Assembly: GCF_003148765.1 (NCBI RefSeq) | Contig: NZ_QGGV01000001.1 | Coordinates: 738,001 to 802,000, forward strand | Origin: Silicimonas algicola | GTDB lineage: Bacteria; Pseudomonadota; Alphaproteobacteria; Rhodobacterales; Rhodobacteraceae | Length of the DNA: 64,000 nt | Direction of reading: 5' to 3' | Part shown: in pieces, positions 8,558 through 17,145 of the stretch | Numbering within the stretch: the first letter of the stretch is position 1 | Layout of the letters: each line of letters begins with the position of its first letter | The notes under the pieces: model-generated | Seen by the model: the letters and a program-made list of their open reading frames with translations, nothing else | The model's database searches: none | Told to the model about the DNA's origin: nothing | Position numbers and translations under genes: made by a program

Positions 8558-9466
8558 CTAGGCGAAGCCGAAGAGCAGCAGGACGAGCGGGATCGTCGCC
8601 ACGGCGGCGAGGGTCTGGAGTGTGACGAGGCCTGCCATCAGTGTCCCGTCGCCGCCCAGTTGCTTGGTCAGGACATAGGCGGTGGGCGCGGTCGGGATGG
8701 CCGAGAAGACCACGAGTACCAGCGCCTCGGTACTGTCGAGACCGAACGCCTTGCCCACGACCAGCGCGAGAAGCGGCATGGCGAGAAGCCTCAGCGCGCT
8801 GTTGAAGGCCAGCACGCCGATCTCTTGCCGCACCGCCTGGGGCCGCAGCGCCGCGCCGACGCAGAGAAGGCCGAGGGGAAGGCTGGCCTGCGCCACGAGG
8901 CCGAGAAATCTCCCGATCCCCCAAGGCAATCCGATCCCCGCCGCCGCGATGGCGAGACCCGCGAGGCAGGCGAGGATCAGGGGATTGCGAAGTACCGTCT
9001 TCGCCAGACCGATGGCCTTACGCTCCGTACCGCGTTCGGTAAGGGCGAGGATCGACAGCACGTTCACCAAGGGGACGGTGATGGCGAGATAGACCGCTGC
9101 TCTCTCCACCCCCGCGGCACCCGCCAAGGCCGTCGTCGTGGCGAGGCCGAGGTAGGTGTTGAACCGGATCACGCCTTGCAGACCCGGCCCGAAGCGTGCC
9201 GAGGGGACGGGCCTGACCCGCCGCGCGATCCAGAATGCAAAGGTGGCGACAAGGACCGTCGCCACGCCCGCCAGACCCAACCGAAGTATCTGCGGGTCCC
9301 GTATCGGAGCTTCGGCGAGGCTCGACACCAGAAGGGCAGGGAACAGCAGGAAATAGTTCAGCCGTTCCGCCGCCGGCCAGAATCCGGTGTCGGGAAACCT
9401 GTTGCGCGACAGAACATAGCCGAGGCAGATCAGGGCGAAGAGGGGCCAGATCGTGAAGACAAGCAA
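8558..9466 (-). CDS. Auxin efflux carrier (AEC) family transporter
   Basis: This 302-residue protein has about ten membrane segments in two halves of five, with the AEC features LNYFLLFPALLVSSLAEAP in the first half and ASLPLGLLCVGAALRP plus FSAIPTAPTAYVLTKQLG in the second. AEC proteins export organic acids or related anions; the substrate is unknown. The first codon is a TTG at 9466 with GGGAGA just upstream; no better start is in frame. Confidence 0.85.
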   Translation of the reverse strand: MLVFTIWPLFALICLGYVLSRNRFPDTGFWPAAERLNYFLLFPALLVSSLAEAPIRDPQILRLGLAGVATVLVATFAFWIARRVRPVPSARFGPGLQGVIRFNTYLGLATTTALAGAAGVERAAVYLAITVPLVNVLSILALTERGTERKAIGLAKTVLRNPLILACLAGLAIAAAGIGLPWGIGRFLGLVAQASLPLGLLCVGAALRPQAVRQEIGVLAFNSALRLLAMPLLALVVGKAFGLDSTEALVLVVFSAIPTAPTAYVLTKQLGGDGTLMAGLVTLQTLAAVATIPLVLLLFGFA

Positions 9467-9600
9467 GCCGCTCTCCCTGGCGCACCTCCAGTATCCTGCA
9501 CACCTAGCATCAGGCGGGGGCGGGGGGCCACCGGCATTCCGGCCAGAGGTGTGCTAGGGTACAACGAACGTGTCTTGAGCCGCGCGGGAAAGGATCAGCC

Positions 9601-10275
9601 ATGCGACGTGTCGTCTTCTCATTCCTTCTGGCCTTTTCTGCCGAGGCCGCAAGGGCGCAGGTGCCGCCGTCCGCAGGAGACATCGCAGGCTATGGCGGGC
9701 TCTTTGCCGCCGCGCACAACGGCGACGTGAGTGCGATCCGTCGGCTCGTTGCGGAGGGCGCGGACCTCGAAGCCCGTGACGCCAAGGGCCGTACAGCCGC
9801 ACATGTCGTGGCCTTCGCCTCCCATGACGACGCCCTCCATGCCTTGGCCGAAACCGGCGCCGACATGAACGCGCTCGAGGGCGACGCCTATGACGTCGTG
9901 ACCATCGCCGCCGTGGCGGACGATCCCGAGCTGATGTCGCTCGCGATCGAACTCGGCAACGAACCCGGGCTCGTCACCAGCCCGTACGACGGCACGGCGC
10001 TCATCGCGGCGGCTCACCTCGGACATGTCGAGGTCGTGCGCCGGCTCGTCGCCGCCGGCGCGCCGCTCGACCACGTCAACAACCTTCACTGGACGGCCGT
10101 CATGGAGTCCGTCGTGCTCGGCGACGGGGGCTCCGACCACCTCGCCGTGCTCGACGTGCTGCTCTCGGCCGGCGCGGACCGGACCCTTGCGGACCGAAAC
10201 GGACTGACGCCGCTCGACCACGCAAAGAGGCTGGGCTTCGGTGCGATGGCGGCGCGGCTCGAGCGGACCGACTAG
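9601..10275 (+). CDS. Exported ankyrin-repeat protein
   Basis: A signal peptide (MRRVVFSFLLAFSAEAARAQ) is followed by about five ankyrin repeats, for example GDVSAIRRLVAEGADLEARD, GHVEVVRRLVAAGAPLDHVN and LAVLDVLLSAGADRTLAD. Mature proteins of this kind are periplasmic binding modules; no partner is evident here. The 224-residue gene ends in a CTAG shared with the convergent LysR gene, so the two stop codons overlap. Confidence 0.85.
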   Translation: MRRVVFSFLLAFSAEAARAQVPPSAGDIAGYGGLFAAAHNGDVSAIRRLVAEGADLEARDAKGRTAAHVVAFASHDDALHALAETGADMNALEGDAYDVVTIAAVADDPELMSLAIELGNEPGLVTSPYDGTALIAAAHLGHVEVVRRLVAAGAPLDHVNNLHWTAVMESVVLGDGGSDHLAVLDVLLSAGADRTLADRNGLTPLDHAKRLGFGAMAARLERTD

Positions 10276-11195
10276 GCCGCCTGGCCGCCGCCCAGGTCCG
10301 GCTCGCCCTTCGCCTTCCGGGCGATAAAGCTGACGAAGGCTCGCACACGCTCGGCGATGAGGCGGTTGTCCGGATAGACGGCGTGAAGCGGCACCTCGCC
10401 CGCGCTCCACTCCGGCAGGACATGGACGAGGTCGCCCGCCCTGAGCAATTCACCGACAATGAAGGCCGGAAGCTGGCAGATGCCCGTCGCTTCGAGAGCG
10501 GCCGTCCGCAGTGCCCATCCCTCGTTCAGTTCGAGCCTCGGCAGGATCGGGACTTCGACCCGTTCTGGGCCCCGCGTCATGGTCCAGATGCGTCCCCGAC
10601 GCAGGCTCGCGAAGTGCAGGAGGTCGTGATCGGCAAGGTCGGCGGGCGTCTCGGGCTGGCCGCGCCGCGCGATGTAGTCTGGGTGCGCGCAGGTCAGAAG
10701 GGGGGAGACGCCCAGCTTTCGGGTGATGAGGTTCGGCTCGACCGCGATCGTTCCGCGGATCGCGAGGTCGAGCCGGCGCTCGATCAGGTTGTGTGCCGCG
10801 TTCGACAGGTCGAGCTCGATGCGGATGCCGGGATGGCCCGCCAGGAACTCTGCGACCCAGGGCAGGAGGAACCTCTGCGCCAGGTCGGGCGGCGCGGTGA
10901 TGCGCAGCCGACCCTCCGGCGCCGAATGCTCCGCCCGCGCCGCACGCTCGGCAAGGTCGACCCGCTCCGCTAGATCGCCGAGGCGGTCGCGATAGGCCTG
11001 ACCTGCCGCTGTCATCCGGACGATGCGGGTGGAGCGATGGAACAGACGCAGGCCCAGCCGAGCCTCCAGATCGGCTACCTGCGCGCTCACCGTGGATCGT
11101 GTCAGACCAAGCGCCTCGGCGGCTCCGGTGAAGCTCTCGCGTTCGGCCACCGCAAGAAACGCCGCGACGCCGTGCAGGGGATCGACCGTCTTCAT
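10272..11195 (-). CDS. LysR-family transcriptional regulator
   Basis: The 307-residue protein has the LysR winged helix (residues 5-65, FTGAAEALGLTRSTVSAQVADLE) and a periplasmic-binding-like effector domain with RLRITAPPDLAQRFLLPWV and RRLDLAIRG. It belongs to the large CrgA/DmlR-like branch. The ATG at 11195 gives MKTVDPLHG. It is divergent from a cupin gene at 11301 and is the likely regulator of that gene. Confidence 0.9.
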   Translation of the reverse strand: MKTVDPLHGVAAFLAVAERESFTGAAEALGLTRSTVSAQVADLEARLGLRLFHRSTRIVRMTAAGQAYRDRLGDLAERVDLAERAARAEHSAPEGRLRITAPPDLAQRFLLPWVAEFLAGHPGIRIELDLSNAAHNLIERRLDLAIRGTIAVEPNLITRKLGVSPLLTCAHPDYIARRGQPETPADLADHDLLHFASLRRGRIWTMTRGPERVEVPILPRLELNEGWALRTAALEATGICQLPAFIVGELLRAGDLVHVLPEWSAGEVPLHAVYPDNRLIAERVRAFVSFIARKAKGEPDLGGGQAA

Positions 11196-11300
11196 CTGTC
11201 AAGTCTTCCGGACAATGTTTCGGAATGCAGGCGGCTTATCGGAACGTTTCCCTCGGAATATACGCCCTCCCAGTCGCAAACAATCCTGATGGAGCTACAG
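11196..11300. promoter_or_regulatory. Divergent LysR/cupin control region with TCGGAA repeats
   Basis: TTCCG (11206-11210) and CGGAA (11221-11225) form an inverted repeat spaced by ten bases, close to a LysR box. GGAACGTTTCC at 11241-11251 is a second dyad, and TCGGAA occurs three times across the region. This suggests more than one LysR contact site. Confidence 0.5.
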
Positions 11301-11765
11301 ATGAAGACTTTTGATCAAGCGGTCGTATCGGCCCCCGGCGCCGGCACGCTCGCGCTCGGCTTCGGACCCCACATGATCCGCATTTCCGCCGATGAGACCG
11401 GTGGTTGCCTCGGTGTGTTCGAAGCCGAGGTGCCGGCCGGTGAAGGTCCGCCGCCCCACATCCACGAGAACGAGGAGGAATTCTTTCGCGTCCTCGAGGG
11501 CCGCTTCGCGTTCTGGTGCAACGGCGCGCGCGTCGAGCTCAAGGAGGGAGGCCTGATCGTGGTACCCCGCGGCGCGGTGCATCGCTTCCAGAACATCGGC
11601 GAAACGACCGGACGCCTGATGGTCATGATGACGCCCGGCGGGTTCGAGGGGTTCTTCTCCGCCGTCGAGACCGAGGCTCCCGCGACGCCGGCGGCAATCG
11701 ACGCGCTCGCCGCCCGGTTCTCGCTGCGCTTCGTGCCGCCCCTCGCCCAAGCCGCAGCCGCCTGA
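11301..11765 (+). CDS. Cupin-domain protein
   Basis: The 154-residue protein is one small beta-barrel with metal-ligand motifs PPPHIHENEEEFFRVLEGRF and PRGAVHRFQNIG, giving the usual His-His-Glu and His set. GGAG lies six bases before the ATG at 11301; an ATG at 11289 overlaps this ribosome site and is less likely. Such stand-alone cupins bind small molecules or act as dioxygenases; the substrate is unknown. The divergent LysR gene probably controls it. Confidence 0.85.
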   Translation: MKTFDQAVVSAPGAGTLALGFGPHMIRISADETGGCLGVFEAEVPAGEGPPPHIHENEEEFFRVLEGRFAFWCNGARVELKEGGLIVVPRGAVHRFQNIGETTGRLMVMMTPGGFEGFFSAVETEAPATPAAIDALAARFSLRFVPPLAQAAAA

Positions 11766-11835
11766 AAACGAACCTGGCTCGGCGGGCTCACGAAGTCCGC
11801 CGGGCGGACATCCAGCAAATGATCCAGGGAAGCGA

Positions 11836-11912
11836 TGGTAGCGGAGGAGGGACTTGAACCCCCGACACGCGGATTATGATTCCGCTGCTCTAACCAACTG
11901 AGCTACTCCGCC
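11836..11912 (-). tRNA. tRNA-Met (anticodon CAT, elongator type)
   Basis: The 77-base gene includes an encoded 3' CCA. The acceptor stem GGCGGAG pairs with CTCCGCT, with one G-U pair at position 1-72. The D loop contains AGCTCAGTTGGTTAGAGC, the anticodon loop is ATCATAA on a GCGGA/TCCGC stem, and the T arm GGGGGTTCAAGTCCC is complete. The G-U end pair rather than a mismatch at position 1 argues for elongator rather than initiator tRNA. Decayed accessory DNA begins on its 5' side. Confidence 0.95.
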
Positions 11913-12583
11913 ACAGGCGAGGCGCTAGGTAGAGGCTGGGGCAGAGACCGTCAAGCCGGAAGTTGGGTCGGCGGGCTGCCATCGATCCGGCGGCTGCCCA
12001 CCTTGGACCATCCGAACTGAAACTACTCTTCAGACAGATGTCGGGCGCTGGACAGACAGCACGACGGATGAGGTTCCAGCGCGCGCCTACAAGCGCTCAT
12101 GGGTCTGCTTTTGCGACGGTTTTATCGGCCCCAAATTTTTCCTTCAGACTGTTTCTTGGCAGCGGCCTCCTGCTGCGCCAAGCATCAAACAGACCGTCAG
12201 CCTGACGAAGCGGTGCTGCCAGCCCGCGCCTTTCGGAACGCACGACTGATCCGCGATATGATGCGGCCCTCATGCGTCACGGCCTCATCCGGCAGGCTTA
12301 GGCACGGAAGGGCGAAGGACGCGGTCATGCTGAGCTGTCCTTCACAAAGCTGAAACGGATGCCGACGGCTTCCATCCTAAAGCAGGCGGAAGTTCGTCGG
12401 CACTTTGAACAAGCGGCTGCCTCAGGAGGGTGCGTCGTCAGGATGCGTATCGCGTCGCGAGTCCGACTCAAGCCACTGTCTCATCGGCATTTTCCGCAGC
12501 TGTCGGTTTTGCTGAAGGAGTCGCAGGGAGCAGGCTTCCATCATAGCTGACGTCCAACCCGACATCCCAGAACGGAGACCTAC
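11913..12583. other. Gene-free stretch upstream of the HUH gene
   Basis: I see no frame with convincing codon use, no domain motif and no clear repeat in these 670 bases. The short open frames on both strands look random. Base composition is less GC-biased than the flanking core genes, as expected of decaying accessory DNA. Confidence 0.5.
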
Positions 12584-13036
12584 ATGCTGCAAAAGACCAT
12601 CGCCTACCGTGACGCATGGAAGACACGGCTGATGAAGCACGCGTTTACTCACTACGTTACTCTTACGACGAACCGCGCCGATCTTTCCGTCGCCTACGTG
12701 AGACGTCGGCTCCGGGAATGGGACGCTCGCATCAATCGAGAGTTCGTTGGGTCTCGCTGGAAGGAGCGGCCTGACGAGCGCATGCTCTGGTTCGCATTCC
12801 TGGAAGATGCTGACGTGAACCCTCACTGGCACCTCCTTATAGAGGTCGACCCTGAGCACGCCGACCGCTGATCGGAGCTGGGTGTGCATGCACGGCGTGA
12901 CTGGGAGGAACTAGTGCCGTCTGGAACCGTGGACGTTCAACCGTATCGTGATGCCGGAGTCATCGACTACGTCCTCAAGAACCTTGACGAAACGAAGCCT
13001 GACCACCAGGTGATCTACTGCGAGTTCCACGGCTGA
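12584..13036 (+). pseudogene. Small HUH-type Rep-like protein interrupted by one in-frame TGA
   Basis: The frame runs 150 codons if the TGA at 12869-12871 is read through. Residues 23-30 (HYVTLTTN) resemble Rep motif I. PHWHLLIEV at 80-88 is the HUH metal-binding motif II, with His81 and His83. After the stop, the same frame continues with AGVIDYVLKNLDE, where Tyr129 and Lys132 match the catalytic motif III (Y..K) of rolling-circle Rep and relaxase-like nucleases. The TGA therefore separates the metal site from the catalytic tyrosine. No frameshift is needed, so this is a recent nonsense mutation, a sequencing error or readthrough. Iteron-like repeats lie 290 bases downstream. Confidence 0.6.
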
Positions 13037-13322
13037 GAGCCGTGAGCAGGGACGGGCCGCTTGCGACGCTTCGGTCAAGACCCTTCGCCACAGCTTTGCA
13101 GAGTAAGATCTCCGTCTCCGGATGAGAGCAATTGCGAAGCTTTGGCGGAGGCAGGGCGCATCAGAGCGTCGACGCTCACCGTCCGCTCCCCACAACGCAT
13201 CCTCCTTCCACCTCCCTTACTTCTCCCCTCTGGCGCTTCCTCTCTTTGCTTCGGTGTTGTCAGTGTTCATCCAGACCGTTCAACAACGAGCATAGAAGCC
13301 TCTTCCTCTCCCATAGATGGCT

Positions 13323-13460
13323 GAAGCGTGAGCGAAGCGAGCACTTAAGAGAGCGGAGGTAGTGATGGGTGGAGCGTGAGCGAAGCGAACGCTTCCGAGA
13401 GGCAGTGAGAGAGTGGTGAAGCGTGAGCGCAGCGAGCGCGCTTCAGAGAGCCAGTGAGAG
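13323..13460. repeat. Three imperfect direct repeats of about 47 bp, iteron-like
   Basis: The core AGCGTGAGCGAAGCGA recurs at about 13325, 13373 and 13420 (third copy AGCGTGAGCGCAGCGA), spaced 48 and 47 bases. Each core is followed by a CACTT or CGCTT block and then AGTGA. Copies two and three also share GCCAGTGAGAGAG-like tails. In two copies AAGCG or AGCG pairs with CGCTT, giving a small hairpin in each unit. Period and content resemble plasmid iterons, but three copies are too few for proof. Confidence 0.55.
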
Positions 13461-14175
13461 AGGGAGAGGCCGATTGCGGCGGCGCGATGCGCGACACCCG
13501 GGCGGGATCGGCTTAGCGCGAAAGACTCTCGCCTCTGTCCCTCCTTCAGCAAGACTATGCCGCAGGCTGCCTCCATCAGATTGCGGTGTCATGCAAGAGC
13601 TCATCTTACCCTCCGGGAGCCTCCTTTGACGTCGCAACCTGAGCCAGCGTCGCGTGAGCGTGCCATGAAGACGATGACCGTTGCGCGACCTGCGCGTCCC
13701 GGCGCATTGATCTGCAACAGACGAGAGTTGATAGGCCCCGGTCCAAGAACCCCGCGACCTGTCCCCTGTCTTGTGCGCCACCGGCTCGTAGAGTTCTTGG
13801 CGGCAGCAACTTCGCACTGCGGCTCTCGGAGAGCCCTGTTCGATGTCGCTCCCCGAACTGGGCGGCTCCAACAGCGGCATGACGCCTTTTACGCTTCCGA
13901 CCCTAGCGAGGGCCGACTTCGCTGCCAGCGAGGCGCTCACAGCCTCTGGCAAGCATTCTAGCTCGGAAGAATCGCAAGCTCACTCTATGCCGGATCAGAC
14001 ATCGTGGAGTTCGTTAGGTGTTACAGTCTTGCCCATGACGCGCCGGATCAGATCCGGAGGGCACGCCTGCTTCCGTCCACCTCCGCGTCGTAGGCAATCC
14101 TCTGTCAGTCAGATTTGGTCCTCGTCCCGTCGGGTTGTCGAAACTCAAGCGACTTTCTCGGTCACGAGGGCGGAA
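13461..14175. other. Gene-free decayed stretch
   Basis: No frame on either strand shows family motifs or sustained codon bias. Scattered open frames are arginine- and serine-rich shadows of GC-rich DNA. The region joins the iteron-like repeats to the stem-loop at 14176 and probably represents degraded mobile DNA. Confidence 0.45.
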
Positions 14176-14245
14176 CTGAGCGTCGGTTCCATCGTCATGT
14201 GGAGAACATGTTCTCATGTCGGGAAACGAAGGAACCGACGCTCAG
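14176..14245. repeat. 70-base stem-loop with nested 14-bp palindrome
   Basis: CTGAGCGTCGGTTCC (14176-14190) is the exact reverse complement of GGAACCGACGCTCAG (14231-14245). The 40-base loop contains the perfect palindrome GAGAACATGTTCTC (14202-14215). The stem is too long and the loop too structured for a simple terminator. Fused transposon ends, a resolution site or a structured RNA are possible. Confidence 0.6.
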
Positions 14246-14337
14246 CCGAGCGCCGGAAGTCAGAAGGAGCACCGCGCGAGAAGATGACTGCTTCCTCGCA
14301 GGAGAGAATGACTACCAGCCCTCCTCCCAATGGCCAC

Positions 14338-14612
14338 GTCAGGTTTGTCTCGGCGACCGCCTTGTAGGAACCCACACTCAAAAGGACCGCATTCGCGCCG
14401 CGCTTCATGCAAGTTGTTACCGGGAGGGAAAGGCTGGTAGCAGACCCTATGACGCGCGAAGTTGTTGTACTGGACGTGAAAGGACGAGCCTACAAGAGTT
14501 GCCGGGATGTTTCTAAGCCACCCTCACCATGTTCCCGGTGAGCGACGGAACACGGATCGTGGGACGTGTGGATGTGTCGGACGTCCTCGGCTACTTGATC
14601 CGCATGAGTTGA
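14338..14612 (+). pseudogene. Decayed copy of the CBS-domain gene found intact at 37091
   Basis: Bases 14338-14612 align with 37214-37483, including ACTCAAAAGGAC, ATGACGCGCGAAGT, GTGAGCGACGGAACA and the end CTTGATCCGCATGAGTTGA. Several indels and in-frame stops break the coding sequence, and the 5' third of the gene is missing. Similarity continues for a few bases past the stop (CCGAAACCC). The channel gene that follows the intact CBS gene also has a ruined copy here, at 16154, with an MFS gene between them. Confidence 0.8.
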
Positions 14613-14694
14613 CCTAGGGTTCCGAAACCCTGACCGCTTCCCGGCCACCTGCGGCCCGATTTGATCCACGGCTTACCTCCAAGGAGCCTGCGGA

Positions 14695-15981
14695 ATGACT
14701 GCAACAGACCTTCAGCATGGCCTCCGCGAGAATGCAGGCCAGGTCACGCACCAGCTGATCCAGGTCATGCTGGTCGGCTTCGCCATCGGCATGACCCGCA
14801 CGGTGGTTCCGGCCCTGGCAGAAAGCGAGTTCGGGCTCGAGCGCGGCTCGTTCCTGCTGCTCGCTTCCTTCGTGGTGGCCTTCGGTGCGGTGAAGGCAGT
14901 GATGAACTTCGTAGCCGGGCGCTGGTCCGAGCGGATCGGGCGCAAGCGCGTCCTGTTCTGGGGCTGGGTCGTGGCGCTGCCGATCCCGATGATGATCTGG
15001 TATGCGCCCGACTGGAACTGGATCGTGGCGGCGACGGTGCTGCTGGGGGTCAACCAGGGTCTCTGCTGGTCGATGACGCAGACCGCGAAGCTTGACATCA
15101 CACGCGCCGATGAACGCGGGTTGACGATGGGGCTGAACGAGTTCTCGGGCTATGTCGGCGTCGCAGTCGCGGGCATACTGACCGCCTATGCCGCGGAGTG
15201 GCTGGGGGCACGCGTCGGGCTCCTGGTCTTCGGCATGGCCGTCGTCTTGCTCGCGCTGCTTCTCACCGTTGTCTGGGTGAGGGATACGCTCCCGTGGGCA
15301 AAGGCGGAGACTGCTGCGCACAGGGCCGCACCGCCGAAATCTCTGCCTCGCTATCCGCGGGGCGTCTCCGATCATCCCGGCATGGGCGAGGTCTTCGCGC
15401 TGATGACCTGGCGAGACCGGCGCCTCTTCGCGATCTGCCAGGCGGGGCTCGTCGAGAAGTTCGTCGATGCTCTCATGTGGGCACTTTTCCCGGTCTTCCT
15501 CGTGGCCCAGGGCGCCAGCCTGACCGAGGTCGGCTGGATCGTCGGGACCTATGGTCTTGTCTGGGGCGGCTCACAGCTCTTCACCGGGCGTCTATCGGAC
15601 CACGTCGGCCGGTTCTGGCCGAACGTGCTGGGCATGTGGATCTGCGGCGTGGGCGTGGCAATGGTGGTGATGGGTTCGGGCGTGCTCTGGTGGTCCGTCT
15701 CGGCGGGCGTGGCGGGTTTCGGCATGGCGCTGCTTTACCCCAACCTCTCCGCGGCGGTCGCCGACATCACCCCTCCCGCCTGGCGCGGCTCGGCCATCGG
15801 CATCTACCGCTTCTGGCGCGACCTCGGCTATGCCATCGGCGCGCTCGGCCTCGGGCTGGCGGCAAACCTGACGGGTGGAGCCGAGGCCGCCTTCTGGTTC
15901 GTCGCGATCTCGATGTTCGTCTCGGGCGGTCTGCTCTTCTGGCTCGGTGAGGAAACCCACCCGAGGCTCAACCCAGCCTGA
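14695..15981 (+). CDS. Major facilitator superfamily transporter
   Basis: The 428-residue protein has about twelve membrane segments and the MFS loop motifs GRWSERIGRKRVL between helices 2 and 3 and GRLSDHVGRFWPN between helices 8 and 9. A central cytoplasmic stretch (about 200-235, rich in Pro and charged residues) divides the halves. AAGGAG lies upstream of the ATG. The substrate is unknown. The gene sits between ruined copies of a CBS gene and a channel gene that are neighbours elsewhere in the window, so it was probably inserted between them. It is intact and of normal GC. Confidence 0.85.
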   Translation: MTATDLQHGLRENAGQVTHQLIQVMLVGFAIGMTRTVVPALAESEFGLERGSFLLLASFVVAFGAVKAVMNFVAGRWSERIGRKRVLFWGWVVALPIPMMIWYAPDWNWIVAATVLLGVNQGLCWSMTQTAKLDITRADERGLTMGLNEFSGYVGVAVAGILTAYAAEWLGARVGLLVFGMAVVLLALLLTVVWVRDTLPWAKAETAAHRAAPPKSLPRYPRGVSDHPGMGEVFALMTWRDRRLFAICQAGLVEKFVDALMWALFPVFLVAQGASLTEVGWIVGTYGLVWGGSQLFTGRLSDHVGRFWPNVLGMWICGVGVAMVVMGSGVLWWSVSAGVAGFGMALLYPNLSAAVADITPPAWRGSAIGIYRFWRDLGYAIGALGLGLAANLTGGAEAAFWFVAISMFVSGGLLFWLGEETHPRLNPA

Positions 15982-16153
15982 ATTCTGGTGCCAAGAGGCG
16001 AGTAACGTCTTCTCCTCTTTCCGGTTTCGGTGCCGCATGGTGCATTGCGGCAGCCCGTCGATGAGTTCTTCGATTACCTCAGGGTCAGATTTAGGCGAGA
16101 CGGCGCCGCAGGCGCCCTTGGCGGCAAAGCAACGTTCGTGATGGAGCTGAGAA

Positions 16154-16574
16154 ATGGCGCCAGTTTCCGGATTCGTCCTCGTTGCCCCGCTTGGTGTGCG
16201 CCATCACCACGGGCGGCCTGCTTGCCGTTCGCGGCATCAAACCGAACGCGGACGAGAGACTCCAAGCGGCGGCCATGGTCACGTTCCTGGTCCTGCTTGC
16301 TCTCCACACGATCGAGATCCTGGCTTTCGCCGTGGTCTACAACGTGCTGCTTGGCTGGGGCGAGTTGGGACAACTCGGCGGCAGCTACGACGCGAGTCGG
16401 GAAGGGCTGATCTCCTTTTCCGGCATCAACTTCGCCACCCTCGGTTTACACGCATATCGAGACCAGCTGATCGATACGGATGATCAACATGTTGCAGTCC
16501 CTGGGCGGATTCATGGTGCTGACCTGGTCGGCGACCTTCCTCTATCAGTCTGTGAACGAGCCTGGCGCGGGTAG
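16154..16574 (+). pseudogene. Frameshifted copy of the ion-channel gene found intact at 37709
   Basis: The sequence matches 37709-38125 over its whole length, but at least three indels break it. One lies near residue 15. One is an extra T within the selectivity-filter codons (CTCGGTTTACACGC against CTCGGTTACACGC). One lies near the 3' end. Residues such as LAVRGIKPNADER and LLALHTIEILAFAVVYNVLLG are still readable in one frame. Non-coding similarity extends upstream to about 16020, so the copy is a segmental duplication rather than a retained paralogue. Confidence 0.85.
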
Positions 16575-16596
16575 CATAGGAAGATCAGGTGAATAG

Positions 16597-17067
16597 TCAG
16601 TTTGTCGCTGACACGCTCTCCTGATAGCTGCGCTCGCGTTTCGGCCAAGTGCTTTTGATGTATTCGAGAACCGCTCGAATCTCCGCGTCGCTCAGCACAT
16701 CTCCGAAGCCTGGCATGTCGCTCTCGTATCCGCCCCCGACGATCGCGGCCGTGCCTTCCCTCACGATCCGCAACAGGACGTCGTCGGGATGGTGCCATGT
16801 ATGACCGGTAGCGTCGTGCGGTGGCGCCGGCAGCCGGCCCGAGGGGAGAGGCGACCGCCAATCAGGCTGGCCTTCGAGGGTCGCACCGTGGCACGCCGAG
16901 CACTGATCCACATAGATCTGCCGTCCTTCAGCGATGACCTCCGCCGGTGCCACAGAGCTCGATGCGGCACTAACCCCATCGGTGAGGATCAGGACGGTCA
17001 AGCCTCCGATGAGCGAACCGATCATCGCGGTATTTCGATGGCCTTTTCTCAAGAGTTGGGTCCCCAT
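16597..17067 (-). CDS. Exported c-type cytochrome of the copper locus
   Basis: The 156-residue protein has an N-terminal hydrophobic export segment (MIGSLIGGLTVLILTDGVSAA), one haem motif CSACH, and a likely axial methionine in DMPGFGDVLSDAEIRAVLEYI, the class I cytochrome c pattern. The mature form is periplasmic or membrane-tethered. The start at 17067 is uncertain; Met at 17024 also precedes the signal segment and neither has a clear ribosome site. Its position before a multicopper oxidase suggests it shuttles electrons in copper handling, but this is inference. Confidence 0.8.
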   Translation of the reverse strand: MGTQLLRKGHRNTAMIGSLIGGLTVLILTDGVSAASSSVAPAEVIAEGRQIYVDQCSACHGATLEGQPDWRSPLPSGRLPAPPHDATGHTWHHPDDVLLRIVREGTAAIVGGGYESDMPGFGDVLSDAEIRAVLEYIKSTWPKRERSYQESVSATN

Positions 17068-17145
17068 CGCAGCAGAGGTGCATTCTGCCAGAGGGGCGCC
17101 GTCGGCAACATAGACATTCTCGTGAGCAGCGCCTATCTCTGCGTC

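Noticed and set aside
12869-12871. Selenocysteine or other recoding at the TGA of the HUH gene
   Set aside because: No stem-loop of SECIS type was seen directly after it, and Rep proteins are not known selenoproteins. Nonsense mutation is more likely.
12422-12889. 155-residue gene antisense to the HUH gene
   Set aside because: No motif or ribosome site, and codon use fits the forward frame with the HUH motifs better.
13323-13460. CRISPR array
   Set aside because: The repeats are imperfect, spacing is almost repeat-length with similar sequence rather than unique spacers, and no cas gene is present.
13443-14516. Several open frames in the decayed region
   Set aside because: They lack motifs, overlap repeats and stem-loops, and have random-looking composition.
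11836-14640. Genomic island integrated at tRNA-Met
   Set aside because: The decayed DNA lies on the 5' side of the tRNA, while integrases normally use the 3' end. No integrase gene and no repeat of the tRNA 3' end was seen.
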